Source: JALZHR01 sp036388475 (GTDB lineage: Bacteria; Acidobacteriota; Blastocatellia; Pyrinomonadales; Pyrinomonadaceae). Taken from it: DNA of 64,000 bases. Where the stretch lies: assembly GCA_036388475.1 (NCBI GenBank), contig DASVRT010000020.1, positions 1 to 64,000 of the forward strand. Direction: 5' to 3'. The notes under the pieces were generated by a model. That model searched no databases, was not told where the DNA came from, and worked only from the letters and a program-made list of their open reading frames with translations. The position numbers and the translations under genes are program-made. Of this stretch, positions 42,757-51,330 are shown one piece after another. Within the stretch, counting starts at the first letter, position 1. Each line of letters opens with the position of its first letter.

Positions 42757-42833
42757 AACAGGGATTTTGGAGGTAAACAGGGATTTTGGAAGATTGCTTT
42801 ATCCTTAGTCTATCGCCTCCATCCCTGTAAATT
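42757..42833. repeat. Gene-end palindrome, AACAGGGATTTTGGAGG family
   Basis: The words AACAGGGATTTTGGAGG and AACAGGGATTTTGGAAG stand in tandem and face GCCTCCATCCCTGTAAATT on the right. It separates clpB from grpE. Confidence 0.65.
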
Positions 42834-42891
42834 TCCTTTGCGATAGATGGTTTGTTAGACTGATTTATCAGCAAATCGTTTATCAAAATTT

Positions 42892-43578
42892 ATGAGTTGG
42901 TTTAAGAAAAAAAATATGAACAGCAATAATGAGCAGGATTACAATCAGGAAATTGAAGAACCGACGGAAGAACTGCCCGTCAACGATAAGCGCCGCTTCA
43001 ACACCGAAGGCGAGCGTGTTCGCGTCGAAGTCAAGGACGAAGCCGAAAACCCGAAACAAAACGTCAAATCGCAACGCGAAACCGAGCTGGAAAATCGCTT
43101 GAAGGAAGAAACTATGCGGCGCGAAGCCGCCGAAGCCAAGCTCGTCGGCGTGCAGGCGAAATTTGAAGAAGTCAAAACGCAGATGGAGCGCGAAACGCAG
43201 GAAATGCGCTCGCGGATGCAGAAAACTTTGGAAGACCGCGCCAAGCAGGGACAATTCAGCTTTCTGACCGCGCTGCTGCCGGTTCTGGACAATCTCAACC
43301 GCGCGATTCAGGCGAGCGAAACCGACGCTTCGTTTGAGCATCTGCTGGACGGCGTGAAAGGCACGGCACGCTCTTTCGAACAGGCTTTGATAAGCGTCGG
43401 CGTCGAGGCGATTCCGGCAACCGGAATGGACTTTAATCCCGAGCTTCACGAAGCGATTGATATGATTCAGGTCGAGGCGGAACAAGACGGCAAAATCACG
43501 GCGGAATACTCGCGCGGCTACAAATTCGGCGAACGCCTTCTGCGCCCGTCCAAGGTTCAGGTCGGTCGCGGAAAATAA
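42892..43578 (+). CDS. grpE: GrpE nucleotide-exchange factor
   Basis: 228 residues. A charged N-terminal part and long helix (about 60-120, ETELENRLKEETMRREAAEAKLVGVQAKFEEVKTQMERE) are followed by the compact beta domain with the diagnostic FLTALLPVLDNLNRAI...GVKGTARSFEQALISVGVEAIPATGMDFNPELHEAIDM and a final GYKFGERLLRPSKVQVG. GrpE releases ADP from DnaK. dnaK and dnaJ are not in the window. Start at ATG 42892 reads SWFKKKN; a second Met eight codons on is possible. Confidence 0.95.
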   Translation: MSWFKKKNMNSNNEQDYNQEIEEPTEELPVNDKRRFNTEGERVRVEVKDEAENPKQNVKSQRETELENRLKEETMRREAAEAKLVGVQAKFEEVKTQMERETQEMRSRMQKTLEDRAKQGQFSFLTALLPVLDNLNRAIQASETDASFEHLLDGVKGTARSFEQALISVGVEAIPATGMDFNPELHEAIDMIQVEAEQDGKITAEYSRGYKFGERLLRPSKVQVGRGK

Positions 43579-43591
43579 AAACGTATTTCTT

Positions 43592-44200
43592 ATGGCAATC
43601 CCGCGGGAAAAAATTCGGCGACGCTATACGGCGGAAGAATATCTGGAATTGGAACGCGCCGCCGAATATCGCCACGAATTTCTTGACGGGCAGATTTTCG
43701 CAATGGCTGGCGAGAGCCTTTCGCACAGCCGGATTTGCATAAATTTGGCGATTGAAGCTGGAAGTAAATTGAAAGGCAAATTGTGCGAGGCTTTGTCGCC
43801 GAAGATGAAAGTCCGCACTTCGTCGGCGAGCCTGTTTGCTTATCCCGATTTAACGATTGTTTGCGGCGTGCCGCAGTTTCACGACACGAAAAAAGACGTT
43901 TTGACAAATCCGCAGGTGATTTTTGAAGTGCTTTCGCCTTCGACCGAAACTTACGACCGCACGACGAAGTTTCAGCGTTACCGGATGGGAAATGAAACTT
44001 TGACCGATTACATTCTGGTTTCGCAGGACAAGACTTTTGTCGAGCATTTTACAGAGCAGGCGGACGGCAACTGGCTTTACCGGAGTTTGAGCGAAATGAG
44101 CGAAACTTTTCAAATTGAAATGGTCGATTGCGAGTTGAGTTTGAGTGAAATTTACGACCGTGTAGAACTTCTTCCGGAAGAGTTAAAGGAACAAAATTAA
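43592..44200 (+). CDS. Uma2-family (DUF820) nuclease-fold protein
   Basis: 202 residues of the Uma2 family, a PD-(D/E)XK nuclease fold common in cyanobacteria and acidobacteria with unknown cellular role. Motifs are YTAEEYLELERAAEYRHEFLDGQIFAMAGES, HSRICINLAIEAGSKLKGK, and the active-site-like FAYPDLTIVCG followed by NPQVIFEVLSPSTETYDRTTKFQRY (D...ExL arrangement with Lys/Tyr). It lies 13 bases after grpE and 38 before groEL, an odd place, and is probably an insertion into the chaperone operon. Confidence 0.9.
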   Translation: MAIPREKIRRRYTAEEYLELERAAEYRHEFLDGQIFAMAGESLSHSRICINLAIEAGSKLKGKLCEALSPKMKVRTSSASLFAYPDLTIVCGVPQFHDTKKDVLTNPQVIFEVLSPSTETYDRTTKFQRYRMGNETLTDYILVSQDKTFVEHFTEQADGNWLYRSLSEMSETFQIEMVDCELSLSEIYDRVELLPEELKEQN

Positions 44201-44238
44201 ATTTATCCAAAACAGTTTTTAAGGAGCAATGTATAAAA

Positions 44239-45861
44239 ATGGCAGCGAAGGAATTAAAATTCAGAGAAGATGCGCGCAGAGAAATGCTTAAGGGCGTCGA
44301 TATTCTGGCAAACGCCGTCGGCGTGACTTTAGGACCGAAAGGTCGCAATGTCGTGATTGGTCGTATTTACGGCTCGCCTTTAATCACTAAGGACGGCGTG
44401 ACCGTCGCTAAAGAAATCGAATTGCCGGACGCTTATCAGAATATGGGCGCGCAGATGGTTAAGGAAGTCGCGACGAAAACCAACGACATTGCCGGCGACG
44501 GCACGACGACGGCGACCGTTCTGGCGCAGGCGATTTTCAAAGAAGGCATCAAAAACGTGGCGGCGGGCGCAAATCCGATGTCTTTGCAGCGCGGAATCCA
44601 GCTGGCGACCGAACGGGCGGTCGAAGCAATCAAAAATCAGTCGCAAAACGTCGCCGGACAAAGCGGATTTGCCGATGTTGCGTCGGTTTCCGCCAATAAT
44701 GACCGCCGGATAGGCGAGCTTATCGCCGCGGCGATGGAACAGGTCGGCAAAGACGGCGTCGTGACGGTCGAGGAATCGAAAACGATGGCGACCGAGCTTG
44801 ATTTGGTTGAAGGAATGCAGTTTGACCGCGGTTATCTTTCGGCTTATCTGGTGACGAACGCCGACCGTATGGAAACGGTTCTGGACGAGCCGCTCATCCT
44901 GATTTACGAAAAGAAAATCGCTTCGATGCGCGAATTGCTTCCGGTTCTGGAACTGTCGGCGCAGCAAGGGCGCTCGCTTTTGATTATCGCCGAAGACGTG
45001 GAAGCCGAAGCGTTGGCGACGCTGGTCGTCAACAAATTACGCGGCACCATTAAGGTTTGCGCCGTCAAAGCTCCGGCGTTCGGCGACCGCCGCAAGGAAA
45101 TTCTCGAAGACATCGCCGTTTTAACCGGCGGGCGAGTTATTACCGAAGACATCGGCATCAAGCTCGAAAGCGTGACGCAGGACGATTTGGGAACGGCAAA
45201 GCGCGTGATTGTCGATAAAGACAACACGACGATTGTCGAAGGCGCGGGACGCGCGGAAGCAATTGACGGGCGCATCCAAACCATCCGAAGTCAAACCGAA
45301 AACGTCTCCAGCGATTATGAACGCGAAAAATTGCAGGAGCGCCTGGCAAAGCTCGCGGGCGGCGTCGCGGTCGTGCGCGTCGGCGCGGCGACTGAAACCG
45401 AGATGAAAGAGAAAAAAGCGCGTATCGAAGACGCTTTGAACGCGACGAAAGCGGCGGCGCAGGAAGGCATCGTCGCGGGCGGCGGCGTGGCGCTGCTGCG
45501 AGCCTCGAAGGAATTGGATTCGATCGAGTCCGACGACCCGGACGTGCTGACCGGCATCAAAATCGTCAAGCGCGCGATGGAAGAACCGCTCCAACGCATT
45601 GTCAGAAACGCCGGACTCGAAGGCTCTATCGTGGTCGAAAAAGTTCTGGCGGCGGAAGGCGGCAACGGCTTTAACGCGGCGACGAACAAATACGAAGATT
45701 TGCTCGCGGCGGGCATTATCGACCCGGCAAAAGTCGTGCGCACGGCTTTGCAGAACGCCGCTTCGATTGCCGGCTTGATGCTGACGACGGACGCCACGAT
45801 TATCGATGTGCCGGAAAAGAAAAAAGCCGCCGCCGGAACGCACGGCGACGAATATGATTAG
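44239..45861 (+). CDS. groEL: GroEL (Hsp60) chaperonin, no GroES partner adjacent
   Basis: 540 residues, usual length. AAKELKFREDARREMLKGVDILANAVGVTLGPKGRNVVI, the DGTTTATVLAQAI ATP loop, AIDGRIQTIR, KAAAQEGIVAGGGVALLR and the ATP-binding ending TDATIIDVPEKKKA are canonical. The C-terminal tail is AAAGTHGDEYD in place of the GGM repeat of the main GroEL copies. groES is not adjacent (usual order groES-groEL), which suggests a second, specialised copy. AAGGAG stands well before the ATG. No CIRCE element is visible upstream. Confidence 0.96.
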   Translation: MAAKELKFREDARREMLKGVDILANAVGVTLGPKGRNVVIGRIYGSPLITKDGVTVAKEIELPDAYQNMGAQMVKEVATKTNDIAGDGTTTATVLAQAIFKEGIKNVAAGANPMSLQRGIQLATERAVEAIKNQSQNVAGQSGFADVASVSANNDRRIGELIAAAMEQVGKDGVVTVEESKTMATELDLVEGMQFDRGYLSAYLVTNADRMETVLDEPLILIYEKKIASMRELLPVLELSAQQGRSLLIIAEDVEAEALATLVVNKLRGTIKVCAVKAPAFGDRRKEILEDIAVLTGGRVITEDIGIKLESVTQDDLGTAKRVIVDKDNTTIVEGAGRAEAIDGRIQTIRSQTENVSSDYEREKLQERLAKLAGGVAVVRVGAATETEMKEKKARIEDALNATKAAAQEGIVAGGGVALLRASKELDSIESDDPDVLTGIKIVKRAMEEPLQRIVRNAGLEGSIVVEKVLAAEGGNGFNAATNKYEDLLAAGIIDPAKVVRTALQNAASIAGLMLTTDATIIDVPEKKKAAAGTHGDEYD

Positions 45862-46451
45862 AATCGGGCGCAGTTACATAAAAGCCGCGCCGCACGCAAT
45901 AAATGCAGCGTATTAAGACGAAGAATCGGGTTTCAAGCCTGATTCTTTAGTTTTTCAACCTGAACGATTAGCTTCCGGACCTAAACGATTAGGTTCGAGA
46001 CCTAATCCATTAGCCTTGAAACGTATCCGATTAGGTTCCGGACCTAATCGTTTAGGTCAAAACGTGCTCCGACCAGCTTTCAAGCCTAATCCATTAGGTT
46101 CAAGACCTAATTCTTTAGGTTCGAGACCTAAAGCTTTAGCCTTTGAACCTAAACGGGTGATGATTTGACCTAATCGCGGCACGATTGAACCTAAAGCGAG
46201 CGGCTTTATCGAGAGTTGTTTCGTGAAAAGGGACAATCGTTTTGAGTTTCGCCGGAAAGCGAATTGATTTGGAGACGGCTTCCGGCAATTTTTATCAGAT
46301 AAATTAGCGAAACGAATCGGCGGGTTGATGAAAAGCGCTAATCTGCCGATTTGTTTCTTGTCTTTTGTTACTTTGAAAATGTTACAATGTTTCCGGGCAT
46401 AAATTGTCGCTCACACGGCATCTAAAGTTTCAGGAGCAGTAAGAGAAATTT
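45862..46451. other. Intergenic region holding a 21-bp tandem array and possible structured leader
   Basis: Gene-free. 45938-46189 (plus a partial 13th unit to 46210) is a 21-bp repeat array. Downstream, 46309-46321 and 46345-46357 pair (GAAACGAATCGGC with GCCGATTTGTTTC, one G.T pair), and TTAGCG before the left arm can pair with CGCTAA inside the loop. A TACAAT box at about 46380 may be the -10 of the next gene, which has AGGAGC upstream. Confidence 0.6.
45938..46189. repeat. Array of twelve 21-bp degenerate tandem repeats with central dyad
   Basis: Twelve head-to-tail units of exactly 21 bp (252 bp) without slippage. The consensus is CCTAATCGATTAGG followed by TTCGAGA; the first 14 bases are a perfect palindrome. 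CCTAA occurs in 8 of 12 units at the same place and TTAG in 9. Units 5, 7 and 12 are the most decayed. Two of three reading frames in either direction contain stop codons inside the unit, so it is not coding. Spacing of 21 bp places dyads on one face of the helix. Located 77 bases after groEL and about 260 before the Clp gene. Confidence 0.88.
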
Positions 46452-48731
46452 ATGACAGACTTAGAAGCCTATAAAGATAAATTCAGCGACAGCGGCAGGC
46501 GTGTTCTGGACGGCGCGATGAACGAATCGAGACGTCGCGACCAGAATTATATTTCTATCGAACACATTCTGCACGCTCTGGCTGACGAGGAAGCCGAGCT
46601 TTTTAATTCGACGATGCGCGACCTTTCGATTGACCCGCGCACCGTTCGGCTTCTGTTGGAAAAACGCCTTGAAAGCACCCGTGCGCATACGGGCAAAGGC
46701 TTTCGCATCGCGCCTGAAACGACCGACCTTTTTAAACGCTCGATGGAACGGGCGCGCTCGCAGGGTCGCCGCGTGATTGACGGAAGCGATATTTTTTATG
46801 TCGTCTCGACTGACGAGCGCAGTCTTTTAAACGACATTCTGCAAAATTTGGGAGTTCCTTCGGACGAAGTAGCTTCGACGGCGCGAACGCGCATCAAATC
46901 GCGCGAGCAGGAAGAAGAGCGCACGCGCAAAAAATACGAATTGCCGTCATACTTAAAACATTTCGGCGTGAGCCTTAATAAGCTCGCGCGCCAAGACAAG
47001 ATTCCGCCGACCATCGGACGCGAATTGGAAATCCGCCAGATGCTGGAAATTCTCTCGCACCGCGAGCGCTCGAATTCGCCGATGCTCGTCGGCGAGCCGG
47101 GCGTCGGCAAAACCGCCGTCGTCGAAGGCTTGGCGCGGCTTATCGAACTCGAACCGGAAAAAGTTCCCGAACGCCTGCGCAACGCTCACATCGTGCAGCT
47201 GCAAATGGGCGGCTTGGTCGCCGGAACGATGCTGCGCGGAATGTTTGAAGAACGCATCAAAGGCATCATCGACGAAGTCAAGGAAAAGAGCGATATTATT
47301 CTTTTCATCGACGAGGCGCACACGATTATCGGCGCGGGCGCGGCGCTCGGCACTTCCAGCGATGCGGCGAATATGTTCAAATCCGCTCTGGCGCGCGGCG
47401 AGCTGCGCATCATCGGCGCGACGACGATAACCGAATACAAGGAATACATCGGCGAAGACGAAGCGCTGGCAAGACGTTTTCGTTTAGTCAAAGTCGATGA
47501 ACCGACGATTAGCGAGACCAAGGAAATTCTTTTGGGTTTACGTCCGCGACTGGAGAAAAATTATTCGGTGACGATTTCCGACGAAGCCATCAACACGGCG
47601 CTGGAAATGGCTCCGAAATACATTCGCAATCTGCATCTGCCCGATAAGGCAATCGGCTGGCTCGATACGGCTTCGGTCAAAGTCGAAATCAACGAGCCGA
47701 CTTCGGCAGTCGTCAAACCCGAACACATTATCGACGTCATCTCGCAGGAATCGCGCATTCCGAAAGATATGATTTTCCGCGACACGACCGACCGCTTCTC
47801 GCATATGGAAGACGTTTTAGGTCAGCGCGTTATCGGTCAGAAAGATGCGGTCAAAGCCGTCGCGCAAAGGCTGCGTCTCAATAAAGGACCTTTGAAGGAA
47901 AATCATTACAAACCCGACGGCGTTCTTTTATTTTTAGGACCGACCGGCGTCGGCAAAACCGAACTGGCGAAAGCGGTTGCCGAATTTATGTTCGGCGACG
48001 AAGAGAAAATGGTGCGCATCGATATGTCGGAATACGGCGACGGCACGGTCGGCATCGAAAAGCTGATCGGAATGCCGCGCGGCATCGTCGGCTCGGAACG
48101 CGGCGGAATTCTCACCGAACAGCTTCGGGAAAATCCGTACACGGTTCTGCTGCTGGACGAAGTCGAAAAAGCTTCGCCGTATTTAATGAATTTGTTTTTG
48201 CAGGCTTTTGACGAAGGCTGGATGACGGACGGGCGCGGCAAGAAAGTTTATTTGTCGGACGCGATTGTCATTATGACTTCGAATTTAGGCTCGGAAAGTT
48301 TCAAGAAATACGAAAAACCGCTCGGCTTCGGGCAGAAAACTCTGGGCGACATCCGCGAAATCAAAGGCGCGGCGATGAAAGCCGCCGAACAGCGTTTCTC
48401 GCCGGAATTCCGCAACCGTATTGACGAAATCGTCGTCTTTTCGCCGTTGATGATGGACGAGGTGCGCGAGATTGCGCGGCTTTATCTGAGCAAATTAAAA
48501 CGCCAGATGGAACGGCAGGGCAAAATCATCGAAATCACGGAAAAAGCGATTGAGCTCGTCACCGAAAAGGGATACAGTCCCGCTTACGGCGCGCGTTTTC
48601 TGAAACGTTTTATTGACGAGAAGGTGAAGCTGCCGATTACCAATGACTGGAAACTGGCGATGCGCTTTATCGTCGATGCGGAAGACGGCGAGGTAGTCGT
48701 CAAAACAATGGATGCTTTCAGCTTAAATTAA
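46452..48731 (+). CDS. ClpA/ClpC-type AAA+ unfoldase
   Basis: 759 residues. A Clp N-domain (YKDKFSDSGRRVLDGAMNESRRRDQNYISIEHILHAL...), AAA-1 (GEPGVGKTAVVEGLA; IILFIDEAHTIIGAG) and AAA-2 (GPTGVGKTELAKAVAEFMFGDEEKMVRIDMSEY; TSNLGSE; GARFLKRFI) are in the usual order. There is no ClpB-like long middle coiled coil. A KPLGFGQK loop in AAA-2 matches the place and L-G-F pattern of the ClpP-binding IGL/VGF loop, so it can probably feed ClpP. ATG 46452 has AGGAGC upstream. A strong terminator follows. Confidence 0.9.
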   Translation: MTDLEAYKDKFSDSGRRVLDGAMNESRRRDQNYISIEHILHALADEEAELFNSTMRDLSIDPRTVRLLLEKRLESTRAHTGKGFRIAPETTDLFKRSMERARSQGRRVIDGSDIFYVVSTDERSLLNDILQNLGVPSDEVASTARTRIKSREQEEERTRKKYELPSYLKHFGVSLNKLARQDKIPPTIGRELEIRQMLEILSHRERSNSPMLVGEPGVGKTAVVEGLARLIELEPEKVPERLRNAHIVQLQMGGLVAGTMLRGMFEERIKGIIDEVKEKSDIILFIDEAHTIIGAGAALGTSSDAANMFKSALARGELRIIGATTITEYKEYIGEDEALARRFRLVKVDEPTISETKEILLGLRPRLEKNYSVTISDEAINTALEMAPKYIRNLHLPDKAIGWLDTASVKVEINEPTSAVVKPEHIIDVISQESRIPKDMIFRDTTDRFSHMEDVLGQRVIGQKDAVKAVAQRLRLNKGPLKENHYKPDGVLLFLGPTGVGKTELAKAVAEFMFGDEEKMVRIDMSEYGDGTVGIEKLIGMPRGIVGSERGGILTEQLRENPYTVLLLDEVEKASPYLMNLFLQAFDEGWMTDGRGKKVYLSDAIVIMTSNLGSESFKKYEKPLGFGQKTLGDIREIKGAAMKAAEQRFSPEFRNRIDEIVVFSPLMMDEVREIARLYLSKLKRQMERQGKIIEITEKAIELVTEKGYSPAYGARFLKRFIDEKVKLPITNDWKLAMRFIVDAEDGEVVVKTMDAFSLN

Positions 48732-48754
48732 TTTCAAAAGCTGTTTAATATTTT

Positions 48755-48791
48755 AAAAAAGCCGTCGAGCCTGAAATTCGACGGCTTTTTT
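48755..48791 (+). terminator. Classical intrinsic terminator after the Clp unfoldase gene
   Basis: GCCGTCGA and TCGACGGC (48761-48768, 48778-48785) form the stem, with AAAAAA before and TTTTTT after. Confidence 0.93.
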
Positions 48792-48886
48792 GTCGTCCGA
48801 TTTTTGAAACTGGTGTAGAATAATTTTCGTTTTAATATAAAAGCGCAAAATGCTTAAAACGTTTGCGCCCGTGCGGGGCAAAAACC

Positions 48887-49450
48887 GTGACTGATATTAC
48901 TTTGCTAACCACTTTTCTGATAATCGGCGGCGTCGGATTTCTTTTTCTGCTGATTTCCCTTGTCGTCGGCGATATTTTCGACATTCTCGGACTTGATTTC
49001 GGTTTGGACGCGAGCCACGATTTCGGCATTTTCGACAGCCGCGTTATCAGCGTCTTTCTGGTCGCTTTCGGCGGCTTCGGCACCATCGGCACGCAGGTCG
49101 GGTTCGGCGCGACCGGCAGCGCGCTGTGCGGTTTGGTCGGCGGTTTGGCGTTCGGCGCGATTGTTTTTTTCTTCGGAAAATTTCTTTACGGTCAGCAATC
49201 GACCAGTTCCGTCCGCGCGGAAGATTTAATCGGGCGCACGGCGCAGGTCGTCGTCAATATCAAGCCCGACCAGTTGGGACAGATTTCCTGCCGCATCGGC
49301 GACGAAAAAATCGAAAAACTGGCGCGCACGGCGGGCGGCGAAGAAATAAAAGCCGGTCAGCTCGTTCGCATCGATTCAATCGGCAGCGATTCGGTCATCG
49401 TCAGCATCGACGCGGGCGAAGGCTTTTCGCTTTTTTCCGAAAAGGCTTGA
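48887..49450 (+). CDS. NfeD-like membrane protein preceding flotillin
   Basis: 187 residues from GTG 48887 with GGGG upstream. Two to three hydrophobic helices (LLTTFLIIGGVGFLFLLISLVV, FLVAFGGFGTIGTQ, ALCGLVGGLAFGAIVFFF) are followed by a beta-rich OB-like C-terminal domain (LIGRTAQVVVNIKPDQLGQISCRIGDEKIEKLARTAGGEEIKAGQLVRIDSIGSDSVIVSID). This is the NfeD/YqiJ plan, and such proteins are nearly always encoded next to flotillin-type SPFH proteins, as here. They may help organise membrane domains. Confidence 0.75.
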   Translation: MTDITLLTTFLIIGGVGFLFLLISLVVGDIFDILGLDFGLDASHDFGIFDSRVISVFLVAFGGFGTIGTQVGFGATGSALCGLVGGLAFGAIVFFFGKFLYGQQSTSSVRAEDLIGRTAQVVVNIKPDQLGQISCRIGDEKIEKLARTAGGEEIKAGQLVRIDSIGSDSVIVSIDAGEGFSLFSEKA

Positions 49451-49589
49451 AACAAACCCGTTTTCAGATTAAAATTCGCACAACCCAAAATAAAAATATC
49501 AAATTTTGGTTTCCTTATCGCCCGAGTTTCATAAGTTTCGCGCGTCAATTTTCAGGCTTGCCGGCGGGCAAGCATAAAGTGAGGTAAAA

Positions 49590-51233
49590 ATGTTTGAACT
49601 TCCTATTATCGTAATCGCAGTCGTTGTCGCGGTGGTCGTCTGCCTGCTCATCGCGATGATGCTTTTAAGCAAAAACTACATCAAAGTTTCGCCCAATCAG
49701 GCGGCGGTTATTTCCGGTCGCCGCCGCCGGCTGACGGACGGCTCGACCGTCGGCTACCGGCAGGTGCGCGGCGGCGCAACGCTCGTCATTCCGTTTCTGG
49801 AAAAGGTCGAATTTCTCGATTTAAACGTCATCACCGTGCCGCTCGCCACATCGCGCGCCTACACTTCGCAAGGCGTTCCGGTTTCGGTCAAAGCCGTCGC
49901 CAACGTCAAAATTAAGGGCGACGACGAATCTTTACGGGCGGCGGCGGAACGCTTTCTGGGAATGCCGAAAGACCAGTTTCACGGGCTGATTTTTCAGACG
50001 CTCGAAGGTCACTTGCGGGCAATTCTCGGAACTCTGACCGTCGAAGAAATCAACAACGACCGCCAGAGCTTCGCGCAGAAACTGACTTCGGAAGCGGCGG
50101 GCGATTTGGAAAAAATGGGCATCGGGCTCGACGCGCTGACGATTCAGGAAATCTCCGACGACGAAGGTTATCTCGACGCGCTCGGCAAACGCCGGACGGC
50201 GGAAGTGAAGCGCGACGCCGAAATCGGGCAGGCGGAAGCCAATCGCGACTCGAAAATCAAAGCGTCTTTAGCCTTGCAGGAAGGCGAAAAAGTTCGATTG
50301 AATACCGAAGCGTTAATCGCGCAATCGAACCGCGAAACCGAGATTCAAAAAGCGCAGGTCTCGGCGGAAATCCAGAAAGAACGCGCCAAAGCCAATCAAG
50401 CCGGACCGCTCGCGGAAGCAAAAGCACAGCAAGAGGTCGTGGCGGAAGAAGTCCGCATCGAAAGAATTCGCACGCAGGAACAAATCGCTGTGCAGGAACA
50501 GGAAGTTCTGCGCAAGGAAAAAGAACTCGAAGCGACGGTTGTCAAACAAGCCGAAGCCGACCGGCGCGCCGCCGTTCTGCGCGCCCAGGGCGCACAGGAA
50601 TCGGCGATTTTAGAAGCCGAAGGTCGCAAACAAGCGCAAATCGCGCAAGCCGAAGCCGAAGCGCAGAAATTGCAGAAAGAAGGTCAGGGACGAGCGTCGG
50701 CAATCGAAGCCGAAGGTCGCGCCGAAGCCGAAAAAATCCGCGCGCTCGGTTTAGCCGAAGCCGAAAAATTACAGGCGCAGGGTTTGGCACACGCGAAAGC
50801 CACCGAAGCGCAGGGTTTGGCGGAAGCGACCGCCATCAAGGAAAAAGCCGCCGCCTGGCGCGAATTTAACGACGCCGCGCGCCTTCAGACGATTCTCGAA
50901 AAACTGCCTTCGATTATCGAAGCGTCCGCGCCCGTCTTCCAGGCAGTCGCCGAGCCGCTCGGTAAAATCGACAAGATTGTGATGATTGACCAGGGCGGCA
51001 ACGGCAATGGTAACGGAAACGGTTCGAGCGGAATCAATCGTTTCGCGCAAACCGCGCCGACGATGATTTTTTCCTTGCTGCAACAGCTTCAGGCGCTCGG
51101 TTTAAATGTGCCGGACGTGCTGGCGCAGCTCGGCGTCAACACGGACGGCAAATTGACGAACGGCGCGGAAAAAACCGAAATCAAAATTGTCGAAGAGATA
51201 AAATCGGTCGAAGACGGCAACGGCGCAAAGTAA
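49590..51233 (+). CDS. Flotillin-like SPFH protein (YqiK/FloT type)
   Basis: 547 residues. An N-terminal membrane segment (IIVIAVVVAVVVCLLIAMMLL) leads into the SPFH/Band 7 domain (VSPNQAAVISGRRRR...GYRQVRGGATLVIPFLEKVEFLDLNVITVPL). Residues about 205-420 are a long Ala/Glu/Gln-rich coiled coil with repeated AEAEAQK, EGRAEAEKIRALGLAEAEKLQAQG units, characteristic of flotillins. The C-terminal part has a Gly/Asn linker (GGNGNGNGNGSSG) and a final helix. It scaffolds ordered membrane domains. GAGGTAAAA precedes the ATG. Confidence 0.9.
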   Translation: MFELPIIVIAVVVAVVVCLLIAMMLLSKNYIKVSPNQAAVISGRRRRLTDGSTVGYRQVRGGATLVIPFLEKVEFLDLNVITVPLATSRAYTSQGVPVSVKAVANVKIKGDDESLRAAAERFLGMPKDQFHGLIFQTLEGHLRAILGTLTVEEINNDRQSFAQKLTSEAAGDLEKMGIGLDALTIQEISDDEGYLDALGKRRTAEVKRDAEIGQAEANRDSKIKASLALQEGEKVRLNTEALIAQSNRETEIQKAQVSAEIQKERAKANQAGPLAEAKAQQEVVAEEVRIERIRTQEQIAVQEQEVLRKEKELEATVVKQAEADRRAAVLRAQGAQESAILEAEGRKQAQIAQAEAEAQKLQKEGQGRASAIEAEGRAEAEKIRALGLAEAEKLQAQGLAHAKATEAQGLAEATAIKEKAAAWREFNDAARLQTILEKLPSIIEASAPVFQAVAEPLGKIDKIVMIDQGGNGNGNGNGSSGINRFAQTAPTMIFSLLQQLQALGLNVPDVLAQLGVNTDGKLTNGAEKTEIKIVEEIKSVEDGNGAK

Positions 51234-51277
51234 ATTAAATCGCACTCGATTCAACCTTTTCGCGGAATTTTGGCATC

Positions 51278-51312
51278 AAAGGCTTCGGTGATAAAATCTC
51301 ACTGAAGCCTTT
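51278..51312 (+). terminator. Hairpin after the flotillin gene
   Basis: Arms 51278-51291 and 51299-51312 (AAAGGCTTCGGTGA with TCACTGAAGCCTTT) pair over 14 positions with one wobble. T-run after it is weak, so efficiency is uncertain. Confidence 0.6.
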
Positions 51313-51330
51313 CTTATTCAGAGAAAATTT

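Noticed and set aside
45938..46189. CRISPR array or tRNA T-arm repeats (GGTTCGAGACC resembles a T-loop)
   Set aside because: Units are contiguous 21-mers with no unique spacers, no cas genes nearby and no acceptor/D/anticodon arms; the T-loop likeness is chance.
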